Assembly (NCBI GenBank): GCA_021014945.1
Contig: MU266329.1
Span: 62,001 to 126,000, forward strand
DNA length: 64,000 bases
From: Leucogyrophana mollusca
Lineage: Eukaryota > Basidiomycota > Agaricomycetes > Boletales
Direction of reading: 5' to 3'
Part shown: piece after piece, positions 11,201-22,751 of the stretch
Layout: each line of letters starts with the position of its first letter
Numbering within the stretch: the stretch's first letter is position 1
Made by a program: the position numbers and the translations under genes
Notes under the pieces: model-generated
What the model was told of the DNA's origin: nothing
Database searches by the model: none
Seen by the model: only the letters and a program-made list of their open reading frames with translations

Positions 11201-13997
11201 TACAGTGCGATAGAGTGTTTGAGCGCGTAAAGACGCCCAGATCCGTGTGCGCAGTGTATACTCCGGCGACGAAGTCTTGAATCCGATGCAGTAGAATGGC
11301 AGATCATCTGCCTTGCTGTTGCCATGACCCTTCTCGTTCATCGTGGTGGTGCCATCCACTGCATCCGACTCCTCCGCGAGTATCTTCGTGTCCTTGACGA
11401 AATTGTCCCACTCGACAGGGTGCAGCTGTTTAAGGTACTCGAGCAGGGTCACGCGGGTATTCTGGTCCTCTTCGCGAATGATCTCCCGCAAGCTCAACAA
11501 GATCTTCTCGGAGTAATGTGGCACGAGGACTGTGAAGGTGGGCATGGCGTCGACGGGGAGGGGCTCGGGGAGGGCAGTGGTCAGGGAGGAGGCAAAGAAT
11601 GAGATACGTCGCTCCGCTTCGCCGTCAGCGGGGAAGAAGTTATTCTTGAAGCCCGCACCATCTTGGTTCGTGAAGAACGGTGGAGCACGGAGGGTCCGCC
11701 GGCCATCAGGCCCGTCGACTTGGTGGTACAGCAATCGCTGAACGTGCTCGATGGAAAGCAAGTGCTCGCGGTACATAGAGATAATGACGGCATTCCAAAT
11801 CTGAGAGACCAGCACTTTGGGCTTGTACTTGACCTCCATCTCTGCTGTCGCAAGGAGCTTAGCGTATATCCGCTTCGGCAACCGGGTGTACACATCCTTC
11901 CACGGTGTCCAGATGGATAGACCAAGCGAGAACGACCGCCAGATGCTGAATACGACATTCCAGATGATGTACCACAGATACGTGTCGAGGAAGAAAAGGA
12001 TGAGATCCATGATATACATGATCGTCAATGTAAAGGGGACCTGGTTCGCACAAAGGGCACTGCCAAAGTACTTGTCGTTGCATCCCTGCACCTTTGTCTG
12101 TGCCATGACGGCGATTGGAGAACTGAACGAGCTGGTGAGGAAAAAGTACGACTCCGTGAACTTGCACCCGAAAACAAGCAGCCAAAGCAAAATGCTCGCG
12201 GCGCGCGCGGAACGCGTGAGGTCGGGATATGATGCAGTGAACGTTTGTGAGGCCATATACTTCCGCGATTTACCCGCGACCCGGTCACCAAACATCCGCC
12301 CAGAGGGGAAAAGCCCAAAGGTGATCGTCGCGACCACAGAGATGAAAAATTGGACTATGCCGACGATGAGGGGGATCTGAGAGGTGGTGGGGTTCGGACG
12401 GCTTTCGACATAGGCGATGTACACCGTCGGGCCACCCGTTAGGGCGAGGATAACTAACAGGAAAATGAATCGTGTGGTTAAGTGCGAAGCATTATTCCAG
12501 GTGGTGGGAATGTACATGAACTCGGCCAGAGTAGCGAAGATCATGATCAGGGTCGCAACAGCGCCACCGAGAGCAGTAGCTGACCAAGCCATGGCTGGAG
12601 CGGGAAAATTTGTATTCGGGGGCGCGTAGACTTTGGGGGAGTTGAAAGCGGTGTAGAACCAGTAAACGGCGATATGGAGAATCCAGATGCGGTTAAAATT
12701 GACCAAAAGGTGGGCAGTGGAGCGCTTCTCAAAGTACGTTTTGAAGAAGACACGGTTCCAGTCAACACGGCGCAAGTTCATGAAGCGCTTGGCAGGCGAG
12801 ATATCTACGAGACGGGTCTGGTGGACGACTATTAGCGGCTAGCAGCGGTATGAAGACAAGTCCTACGTTGTTCTCGAGCACAATTCGAGCGAGGCCCTCG
12901 GGATACCAGAACAGTTGGTTAATGTCGTCGTAACCAATGATCTCGTCGTGGTCCCTCTCTCGCCGGACGAACTTGCCGTCCGCGACCTCGTACCCTTGAT
13001 CGCGCATGAACTTGTACAACGGCTTGATGATGGTCTGGAGATACAGCCCTTCTTGAACGGGTTCAATGCTATTCTGGCACTCCGGGCTGCGATAATAGTC
13101 GTCTGCGCACTTGAAGATGAAACACAAACACTCCGGAACAAAGCGCACGTTGCCCGCTTCACCCCAACACAATAGGTACAGCGCAATCTGCCGGAGACGG
13201 TCGTACTGGCTCATATTGTTCATCGCATTTCGCCAACGGTTGAGGGCGCTGTCGAGGTGCTTCGAACCAGGAGTTTTGACAGCTCCCTTGACACTCTTTA
13301 GTCTCTGGAGACCGGGGTTCTGGGACTGCCCCACAGCGTCGTCAAGATTCAACTGGGCGGCGAAGTACCACTTGCGATAGTTGGCATGCTGACCACCAAT
13401 GTAGTCCGCGTGAAGGGTAAGAAGAGCTTGATTGGGGCTCATGCGGGATGCACGGGAATCGAGAGCTTGCATGAGGAAATCGAACTGGAGCAAATTCAGC
13501 GAGGATAGGTCAAGAGGAAATCTCGACGCACCATGTTACGCATGGAGTCGCGCTGAAAACCAAACTTTTGGGTCAGGTCAAGAAATATGTCTTCTATCTC
13601 CTCCGTAGAAATTGGAATCTGGCGGTCGACGGACCAAGCGGGATATGGCTGTGAGCCCTGTCCGGGATCGGCAAAAGGCGAGCCAAAAGGTTGGCTGGCT
13701 TGTGAATTGATGGAGGGAGCGTATGAGCGATTGCCATGTCCAGCATCTGAGGCAGAGTCGCGGCCTGTAAAGTATTCAGAGCGAACGAGGAGTGAAACCA
13801 GCGTGAGACGGACCTCCATACGGATTCTGGTCATAATACGGCTGATTACCTGCGAGGCGGGTTGTGCTAGTGTAAGGGTCACCAATTTCGGAGTCATTGT
13901 CGTAGTCCTGTCTAATGGCTTGAGGGTATGGCATTTGCTGAGTATATGGATTTCCGAAGGGATTAGGGCCTTGCTGGCCGTAGGCTGGGTGAGCCAT
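8257..13997 (-). CDS. fks1: 1,3-beta-D-glucan synthase catalytic subunit (GT48)
   Basis: Plasma-membrane enzyme polymerising UDP-glucose into cell-wall beta-1,3-glucan. Ten exons: 13814..13997, 13532..13764, 12867..13484, 10126..12817, 9889..10068, 8992..9836, 8609..8939, 8480..8553, 8365..8428, 8257..8312; 5277 nt or 1758 residues, a full-length FKS. A Tyr/Gln/Pro-rich cytosolic N-terminus leads to an FKS1 N-terminal domain, a first multi-spanning block, a large cytosolic GT48 domain (for example [16 protein letters not shown] and GKGRDLGF segments) and a second membrane block. The region matching echinocandin hot spot 1 reads FLTSSFSSP, unlike the usual LS-R/K-DP core; hot spot 2 reads [10 protein letters not shown]. 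Basidiomycetes often carry more than one FKS copy, so this may be a paralogue rather than the main one. Divergent from the LRR-like gene. Confidence 0.96.
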
Positions 13998-14506
13998 GTC
14001 GACGACTAGTGTCGATTAAAAGAGCGGAATTGCGCAACAGTGTGAGGTGATGTTACTAATGAGAGTAAGTCAGCGCCAGCGATGAAAGGGGACGAACAAC
14101 GGGGGAAGAAACGGGAGGGAGGTGAGTGTAAGAAGAGAGGAAAGAGCTTACAATGATCTGAATTATAGCGAGTCGTGAGAATCCCGTTACCATACACCTG
14201 TGCAGCGAAAAATAGCGGGTCTAAGTTGAGACAAGGGTCCACAATCAATCACTGTGCAAGTTTCGACAATCTTAGCTGGTCGTCGTATCGGTATACTGGC
14301 TGGGGGAGGGTAACCGCCTTGTCGTTGCTGTAAGACTGACTCTTGTCAGTTTGCTGTCTGTCGTATTCGCCGTTGTTCGTATCCTCACTAAGTAATTGTC
14401 TGGGGTGCAAACACCGCAAAATAAAAAATGCGTGACCATCTTGACGCGTCGCGTGACAGACGCGTCTGAGTCTTGTCTCTTGTCTCCACTGCCGTTCATC
14501 CAAATA
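13998..14506. promoter_or_regulatory. Divergent promoter of FKS and the LRR-like gene
   Basis: About 509 nt between two divergently oriented start codons. It contains purine/pyrimidine-rich tracts on the FKS side (14090-14150) and must carry both promoters. A 5' UTR intron of FKS is possible but not provable here. Confidence 0.5.
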
Positions 14507-16975
14507 ATGTCACAGCAGACGCCAATAGTCCTGTGGAACCCACGGCGGCATACAAGCCATGCCACAGACGATGCAGGGACTTCGATAAAAAAATCTGTAC
14601 TCGCCCCGCCCGTACCACCACCGCCATACACCCTCTCGCAGCCCTCGCAGTCCCACAGAGTCGTTCCACCGCTCGCATATTTTTGCATTAGAGCTCTGTC
14701 TGCGTATCCGGACCAGCTCCATGTGCTTGGCCATATCCGCATCCCGTATCGCCCAGACATCCTTCGCGCTCTCATCCCTTGCTGTAACGGCAGCACCGGC
14801 GGCGAAGCGCGTGATATGGCTGAGCACGGTCGCCTCTGCTTACAGGCCGTTGACCCGCGGCTCTGGGCTACAATTGCGCAGGTCATGCACCCTCTCCCAT
14901 ACTCCTTGCGCGACCTCGATCTTCCCCTTGCCGATCTTCACCTTCCACTTCTCCAGCAGATTCCGTCTACCCCACATTTCTCGCTTGTAACCCTTCTTTC
15001 CCTCCCCTGCTGTAAGGAACTATGCGACGAAACGATCAGCGCCTTGCGAAAGCTGAATAGTCTCGTTGCACTTGACCTGAGAGGCACACCTGTTAGTTCG
15101 TATGGCGTGAACGTGCTCGCGCGAGGGCTCTCGTGGGACAGAAGCGAAGGTAGGGCAAGCAGAGTGGGACCATGGGGCCTCAGAATTCTCAGACTACACA
15201 GCTGTAGGAAAGTAGACAACGGTGTTTTTTCAGCTCTACATAAATTTCCCCTTTTGTCTGCAGTAGGTAGGTTCATCTTCCGTTCAGACCTCCATTTCGT
15301 ATCCTGATGTTACGTCTCAGATCTCCGGAACACTTGCTGCACACCCGGAGCCGGCTCCCGCTTCCTCGCTGACTCGGGTTTCCAGTTGTCAACCAACGTC
15401 ACTCTATTTCATCCAGCACCACTCTCCGTGGCCATCGACTCGCTAGAGTGTGCTACCCACACTTCCCCACAGCCCGACTCACTGTATTCGACCACGATCC
15501 AGTCGTCATTCAAAGTTCACGTCGAGAAATTGTTTTATCCAGATGCACCACTGGACAGACGGTTGAGGGACACAAAAAATCGTACCCTTCAAATCAATGG
15601 AGACACTGTTGTCTTCGTGCCACCTGTGTCACGGATTGAGCTGGATCCCACTAGCCTCAAATTTAGAATGGAAGCCTACGGTACTGCGAACGCAGCGAGC
15701 ACTCCACAGGACATGAAAGTGACCCAGTTCGAACACAATGGTGATACGCAGCATTTCACGGGCGAGAGATTGACAAATGAAGCCAGTGGGAACCAAGCTT
15801 GCACGGATAGGTCAATACGGTGCTCCAGCTCACCACAAACCATAATCTCATTGGCACAGCACGCAGGTGGGATCGAAGAACAAGCGCATGGCCCCACTCG
15901 CCCTGTGAATGGGGGATCACTGTTGGCTATACCCGTGCCTGGCACGGGGGTTGTACATGCATCTGTCTCGTCACCACCCAACGCCTCCCCCGAAGAAATG
16001 GAAGGGCACCTTCCCGTTGCGTCTACTTTTTCAACACAATGTATTCATAGCACCCCACTCCCCTCTAGCCTCCGCGACCTCCCAGATCCTCCGCGATACT
16101 CTCACCCTCCTCGTCCCGTGTTGAGTAGACCTCGCATCAAGCCTCTCACGAATGGCGAGCTTGGTGAACAACTGCGCACCGACCCTCTCGCATTCGCAAG
16201 GCTACCACCACCCTGGAGTAAACTCGAACATCTGGAGCCGCCGGCTTCGTCAACTGGCAGCACCATGTCGATGGAAAGCGAAGCTGCTGCTGTGACCACG
16301 GCACCTGATAAATCTCGTCTCTGGTTAACTTCGACTTCCATTGCTGACCGGGCACGCCTGGTGCAACGCAGCGGCAAGGCAGTAGAAAGCCTGGTAGACC
16401 AGATTTCGAACAAGTCCAGGAAGGTTGACAAAGACGTGGACAGCTCCGTGGACAGGTTCCGCCCACCGAAGAAGTCTAAGAACCCCTTTGTGAAAGTGAC
16501 ATTGCCAGCGATATCCAGTTCACCCTCGGCGCCTGTGACGTCGCGGGTGGGCGAGCGAGCTTTTCCTGCGGCTTGGAATTCTCCCCTCGCATCAGCGCCG
16601 GTGGAGGATCATCTGAAACGCTCACCGAGGCGAGTCTCAGACGCCAAACGCAAATTAGATTCTGAGCTGGAAGTGAACAAGAGCGGCAAGTCGCTCAAAC
16701 CCATCACGACGCTCCGGGTTCCTGAGCTGGCACCCAAATACCTTCCGATCTCTGCCTTGAAACAATCGCAATCAAAGCCACCGCAGAAATCAGCTGTCCA
16801 GAGTTCATTGTCCTTCCCCAGATGCGAATCTACACCGAGGCAAAACGTGCCGCCCGATGGGACGAAGCGACCGCTTGAGCCTGAGAATGTTGGCAAGGTT
16901 TACAAGCGGCATATGTCGAGGAAAGGTGGGTTTGACTGGGATAGTTGGAGCGCAGATCGCAGGAAGAGCTTGTGA
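14507..16975 (+). CDS. Leucine-rich-repeat-like protein with a long disordered tail, function unknown
   Basis: Two exons (14507..15266, 15321..16975) give 2415 nt or 804 residues. The N-terminal 250 residues have leucine-rich-repeat-like strands (for example LVALDLRGTPVSS, LRILRLHSCRKV, LLSAVDLRNT), as in F-box/LRR proteins, although no F-box is evident. The C-terminal 500 residues are Ser/Pro/Thr-rich and disordered, ending in a basic segment with SRKGGFDWDSW. The 54-nt intron was set because joining GTAG to ATCTCC restores the LRR phrase in frame. The start is the first ATG in the long frame; an upstream extension would need a non-ATG start. A substrate-adaptor role is conceivable but unsupported. 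Confidence 0.75.
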
Positions 16976-17159
16976 AGGCACATTTAATTACTACTTTGCC
17001 TCCTTACATTACAATTCTAGTACTTAAAGTTATCGAATCTGAACGCGATGAGTCATGTGATTCGATTTGGTGTCCGCATGGGTCACGTGTCTTTACTTTA
17101 TCACCACGCCGTTCGCGTTCAAGGCAACCACCAAGTAATATCGGCAACTGAGCAGGCGG

Positions 17160-20100
17160 ATGGACTACTTTTCTAAATTTCTGCGGACTGGCAGTCAGCC
17201 CCAGCCCAAAGTTCCTCATGATCATGCCGGAGAGTTTCACAAATCATGGAACCTGATCAAGGTGCGTAGCCCACAAAAGTTCTTAAGATGCTGATGATCG
17301 ACCATAATTACCAGAACACGCTCGAACACCCAGACGAGCGGCAGCTGACTAAAGGAATAAAGTCTACTGATGTCCCTGCGCATTTGCAGTCGATGGTCGA
17401 CTCCTTGGTTTGGGAATCATCGCGCACGGAAGAAGGGTGTGTGCCCCACCAACTTCGTCATACTATCGGTACTGACTCCTTGTTAGTGCTACAGGCGCAT
17501 GCCTTGAGTATCTTCTGAAGAATGGTTAGTAATCGACTATCAAGTCCTCGCTTGACCCTCATTCGAGACTAGATGTCTTGGGGCTACTCGTCAAGCTCAG
17601 CGAGCCTGATCGACCGTCTGGCATTCAAGCAGAGGTCCTGCGTGCTGTTCAGAACATGGTCGTCCTCATGGACGAGCAATTTCTTGTACATTCCGCAGTT
17701 CATAGGGCTGTACTGAGACTCCTCAGAAACTGCGTGGGTGATGACATTCAGGACCAGCTCGATGGTCGCAACAAGGTCATGGGCGCAGCGAAGGATGCTG
17801 TTCGAAGCCAGCCATCAGAGTACGAGCTAGACTGTGAGTAATCAACCATTGGTTCGGATATGGTACCAACACTCTTCGCAGTGGTCAACCTCCTTTGCAT
17901 TCTCTGTAGTCGAATCAGGACGTATCGGGAACTGCTCATGATATTTTTCCACGATAAACACTGGTATCACTCAGAACCACTGTTCTCTGTGGAGGAGGAA
18001 GACGAAGACGATGAAGACGAGGACGAGGACGACGGAGAGGACGAGCCCAGCACTGACAAGAACCCAGACGTTGATGGTTCGCAACGATCACCATCCCCTA
18101 CTCCTTCTCAAGCTACCATAACGTCCGCTCCGGCCTCCTCTCATGCGCGAAAACCAGAATACGAGTTCCTGCTGTTCAATTACCTGCTTCGATTCGTCCA
18201 CCGCGAGGGTCAGATCGGCGACTTTGCTCGCGCCGGTCTCCTCTTTCTAATGGACGTCGCAATGTCCCCTGGGGAACCAATGCATCGACTCACGGGGGAC
18301 GAAGAGGGTAGATCCATGGCACCGTCTGCCGGTGACCCCGCTCCCACCGATCCCATTACGGATGCTGCACTTGCGCTCGCCGAATATATCCTTGACGGCG
18401 ATTTCTCTGAGGTTCTTGGAGCAGGCTTGGGTGCTGTGTACTCTCTCTTACCGTCGAAACTGGAGATCTCCGCGCCCGCATCGGAGGGCAGTGTTCAGGG
18501 TAGTGGGATGGTGATCGGGAGCACAGGGCCAGAGACAGAGGAGGACAAAGATAAGCTCGAAGCTACCCTCGAAAAGAATCGCGCCATCGGCCTCGAGGAC
18601 TCATCAAGTGCTGATTTCAAGTACCGTCTAGACCACTTCCTGAAGCTTCTCGAGTTCTTACAGGACATATTCCGGCGAAACATCCTCCGCGACTCCCCGG
18701 ATGCGACTAGCCTCGACGCCTCCGCCCTAGTTGGAACTTCCATCGTGCAATCCATCTTGGACGCCGTGCAGCGGATATTCCTCGAGAACGTTCTGTATCC
18801 TTCAGTGCTAGAATGCTCCGACGCAGACGGGAGTGCTGTGGCTGTCATGTCATATATCGATATCATGATCCGTACGCTCGAAGACGGCCAGCTCTCTGAC
18901 CTCCTCGTTGACTTCCTTATGAGCGAAGACAACGACGATACCACGAGGCCCCACCAGCGCCCGCACAGAATGCTCAACTTGAGCAGCTCTGCACCACCTC
19001 GTGCTAAATCAGCTACGGCGGAGAAGCAGAACAAGCTTCAGAGACGGAAGAGCAGCGCCATGGTGTTACTTGAGATGGAAGCCCCTGATTCACGGAGGCA
19101 GTCAGAGTACTTCACGTCCATGGGTCGTTTCACGCTGAAGGACCTCTTACTCTCGAACTTGCGCTCGCAAAACCAACCCACAGAAACTGCTGCGCTACAG
19201 TTGTTCCAGTCAATGCTTGGCCAGCGATGTCATCTTTGCACGGATGGTCTCTTGATTGTCATCCGTGACGCAAGTGCAACGAGTTACCCGGAACCCACAA
19301 TGGTCACTGCCAGGGCACAATCAAACGTAAATCCAACTCCTGCGGAGGACAGCGACGAGGAAGAATTCGTTTACCCTGGTGCAGAAGTCGAGCCCGAGCG
19401 CCCACTCGAACCCACATTCCCTTCCGGCCCTGTTTTCGCACAGCCCGAGACGACGTTTTCCACACACGAACGCGAGATGGGGCTTTACCTCACCCTTGTC
19501 TCGCGTGTCGACCCATCACATGCTGAAGATGCGTTCAGCACCGGCTACGATCACTACCTTCGAGACGCATTGCTTTCCATCCAGAGTCACTCGTGCTTCT
19601 TCGAAAATAATGACGATGAATCGAGAGCGAAGTTCAAGCACCGCCTCAATATCAATGACCCCATCCTCTCCCTCATTTTAGAGTCGCTTAGGAAGTTCTT
19701 CTCCAACTCCCCGAAGCTTAATATCTCGCTGACGGGCGTATTGGCTGAACTGGCTGTCTGTCCTGATCGGTCCCTCGCAGGCTGGCTTACATGTGCCACT
19801 ACTGATACTCCCTCTCCCATCCGGGAGACGCGCACAAGCGACTTCCCAGGGGAAGGAGACGACGACGGAGATGACCGGTCTATTGACTTCACAGTAGAAG
19901 AGAAGTTGGCGACAGAGACAAACCTGCTCCCCGCTTCTAGACTCGACGAACAATCGCGACCCGTGGTCCATTCGATTTTCCAGGGCTTAGTGGGACAGCT
20001 CGAGCGATACCGGCAGCTGGTCGATGACTTCGACAAGTACCTCCTCGAGCGTCGACAGGGGCTGCTCTTCTCCGAGAACTTGACTGATGCGTTGACTTTG

Positions 20101-20658
20101 GCCCTAGAACCAGCTGTGGAAGCCACTCCTGCCAAGCTTGCACCCTCCGCCTCTAACCCCAGCGTTCCGGAGACCACCCCCCAGCGCCTCAAACCCAAAC
20201 CGAAAGCGTCTTCCTCATTTGTATCCTTCTTAACACCCAAGAAGAACAAAACCACATCTTCGAAACCACCTACTGTCCCATCCGAGCCATCTACTCCACC
20301 AAGAACAGGCGGCAAGGCAGTCGCCGCGAGCCCGTTTGGGCCACATTATCAGCAAACGCGCGATATCGTCGTGGAGCCTTTCATCGCGCCTGTCCCACCT
20401 ACAGGTCTGTGGACACCCGCCAAGACCTTGCAGTGGAACACAGACGAAGAAGACGTATTTACGGCTGGAGGTCAGTGGGGAGAGAAGCAATCCAAGGAGG
20501 AACGGGATGCGACTGAGGGACATGACCGTGCAGCCACTCATGTGACGTTGTCTCATCTACTGGACAACGTCGTTATCCTAGAGGAATGCATCAAAGAGTT
20601 GGTAGCTATCATACACGCCCGACGGAGCCTTGGTATCGATTCCGTCAGATATCTTTAG
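17160..20658 (+). CDS. FHIP-like protein (FTS- and Hook-interacting; RAI16-like domain)
   Basis: Five exons (17160..17261, 17315..17438, 17495..17524, 17573..17833, 17882..20658) give 3294 nt or 1097 residues. The N-terminus (FSKFLRTG, FHKSWNLIK) and the segment CLEYLLKNDVLGLLVKLSE followed by a helical-repeat core match the RAI16/FHIP family. Those proteins join FTS and Hook to link early endosomes to dynein-dynactin. An acidic loop of Asp/Glu lies near residues 215-235 (18000-18050) and Ser/Pro-rich loops occur near the C-terminus, including repeats of Lys/Pro around 20170-20300. The function is transferred from animal and Aspergillus FHIP proteins. The donor at 17439 was chosen over an earlier GT because only it keeps the frame. 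Confidence 0.85.
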
Positions 20659-20810
20659 CTCACTGTTAACAGCTAAACTTGCTGGTGGAGGGATCTGTTT
20701 CCGTTATTTATCCTGTATACTCACTGCTTTGAAATAGATCATACATACAGTCTAGGAAACCTATGGGAGTAAAATACAGCATGCAATGTAGGCACCGTCC
20801 AACTGGCAGA

Positions 20811-21958
20811 TCACTTTGCTTTTCTTCCTCGGCTGGTCCTCTTACCCTTCGGACTGGCCGCGGTACTAGTGCTCGACGCTTTGTTGCCAAATAGCTTCTG
20901 CTGCAGCTTCGCAAAATCCTCGTCATCTATCTCAGGTGGTTCTAATGCGCTGGTCTTTGGTTTCTTCTTCGGCGACTCCATATCTTCCACGTCAGATTCG
21001 TCGACAGCCTTTCCCCGCTTCTTCCCCTTCGCGGCCTTCTTCGTAGGGCCGGTCTCCATCTTCGTGTACTTCGCCGCAAGATTGTCAAAGAAACCGGATC
21101 TGTCCTTCTTCCTTCTTAATATAAGAGCCTGTAATGCCGAATGGTCTTCCCCGTCTTCCTCCTGTGCATCAGTTTCCTTTCCCTTTCCTTTCCCCTTCCG
21201 TGCCCCGGTTTTTCCACTGCCATAAAACTCATCCCAAACCCCAAGCTCTTTCGCGAGTTTCTCCGCTTCCTTAGCCTCCCTGTCTCCCTGCTTTTTACGT
21301 ACCAATCGTGCTTTCTCGTCCTTTGAACTGGACTCCCACAGGGGTAGAATTGGTAACTCCCCTTTGGCTATGAGATCGGACAGGGCTATGATGAACCGCG
21401 GTTCGTCGTCCATCGTCGAGTGAGGAATGTGTGTCATTATCTCGCCAAGGGAACCCTTAGTAAGAGTATATGCTGCCTTGAGGTCGTCCACCTCCTCTGA
21501 GGTTCCTGTAACCAAACCGAATCAACCCAATGAATGGGGAATACATGCCAGATTAAACACGTACCCTGATATTCTTTTTTCATTTCATCCAACTTTCCCC
21601 GCGTCACGCGGTCGAAAAGGTCCTCGAAATATGCTTCCCATCCCCCATCCTCATCAGCCTCGATCCCGAGTCCTTCGTCGGTTCTCCCGGTTTTATCGTA
21701 GCGTTTCCTGCGCTTCTCGTCGCTCAGCACGGCATACGCAAACCCAATTTTCTGGAACTGAACCGACGCGCTTGCCCTGTCCGCGTCAGTCGAGTTGGTT
21801 TGTTTATCAGGGTGGCATAGAAGGGCGAGTTTGCGGTAAGACTTGCGGATATCTTCGAAGCTAGAGTCAGAGCTAAGAGAGAGAACGGCGTAGAGGTCGA
21901 CGGACTCTTCTCCGGGAAAAAACTGGTTGATTGGATCTTCTTGGTCCATGCTTGTCAA
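20811..21958 (-). CDS. DNAJC9-like J-domain protein
   Basis: Nuclear-type Hsp40 co-chaperone. Two exons separated by a 59-nt intron at 21506-21564. An N-terminal J domain starts at DLYAVLSLSS and carries the HPDK tripeptide core; the middle region (EVDDLKAAYTLTKGSL, MTHIPHSTMDDEPRF) matches the DNAJC9/YFR041C-like central domain. The tail is Lys/Glu-rich with basic nuclear-localisation-like runs (KKKPKTS, KGKRTSRGRKAK). Human DNAJC9 also binds histones H3-H4; whether this fungal protein does is inference. A second ATG three codons downstream is an equally good start. Tail-to-tail with the FHIP gene. Confidence 0.9.
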
Positions 21959-22314
21959 GCGTGAGGTGGAAGGCGCGTACGGCGTTTGGTGAGGATTGGG
22001 AGCTGTGACGAGTCGTGACAGTGACGCGACGCGTATGTGACCAGGTGTAATCCCGCCCAGTGCGTGGGTAACTCAGCGGCAACTTGCTGAGTCTGAGTCG
22101 CGTCGATGGTGATCATAGCCAAACCATAGCCTTAGTCCATCAACCACATCTGCTCTTACGCTGTGCATTTCCTCAGAAGTTTCTCTCACCATGTTGCGCC
22201 CACCTTGCATGAAGCCGTGCTGATCGAAAACAGGCCACCTCGAGTTTGCTGTGGAAGTTAAACACATTGAATAAACCTGTTTCTACTTCTTTCCAAGGTC
22301 TTTACCGGTGATGT
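21959..22314. promoter_or_regulatory. Divergent promoter between DNAJC9-like gene and the 22.3-kb ORF
   Basis: About 356 nt between divergent starts. No recognisable TATA box; the region near 22030-22100 is GC-rich. No coding signal. Confidence 0.4.
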
Positions 22315-22592
22315 ATGGACCCACTTGCACGCATCTGCGATCAGCTCTGCACGCATTATCACCAAGACAGACTCTCTGCACATGAACTTGTAGCCCTGCT
22401 CGACACCGCGTTTAGCATTACCAGTGTTCCTGTAGGTCTCTCACTCTGATGCTCGGGTAGCTTTCGTCATTCAGAAGAAGGTCTACAATTGTCGCTTACG
22501 GCCCGCGTAAGGCGTTGTACCGCAATGAGCCAGCAATGAGGCATCAATCCAAGGTCCCCCTGTACTCTTTACAGCTTTCCTGTTCTAAATAA
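22315..22592 (+). CDS. Short three-exon ORF, possible truncated protein
   Basis: A potential 50-60 residue product starting MDPLARICDQLCTHY, with GT-AG junctions after 22435 and before 22571 that keep the frame to a TAA at 22590-22592. The first exon looks genuinely coding (amphipathic, no rare bias), but I recognise no family. It could be the 5' remnant of a longer gene, a short uORF-like gene, or a mis-modelled first exon of the kinase that starts 160 nt further on. The 22593-22751 stretch has a CT-rich leader, which argues that the kinase has its own start. Confidence 0.35.
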
Positions 22593-22751
22593 GGGCGATC
22601 GACTTCGTCCACAGCAGCCTGGTGCGGCGTTTTAAGGACCCCAACGCCCTACTTCCATCCCTCAACTTTCTACCTCTCTCGTTGACTCATACATATCACC
22701 TACCCATCGATATCCCGCTGGCCTTCGCCCCATAACAACCATCAGTGACCA

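Noticed and set aside
10088..12781. A single 897-codon ORF as the whole glucan synthase
   Set aside because: It is only the largest of ten exons; flanking exons complete the 1758-residue protein.
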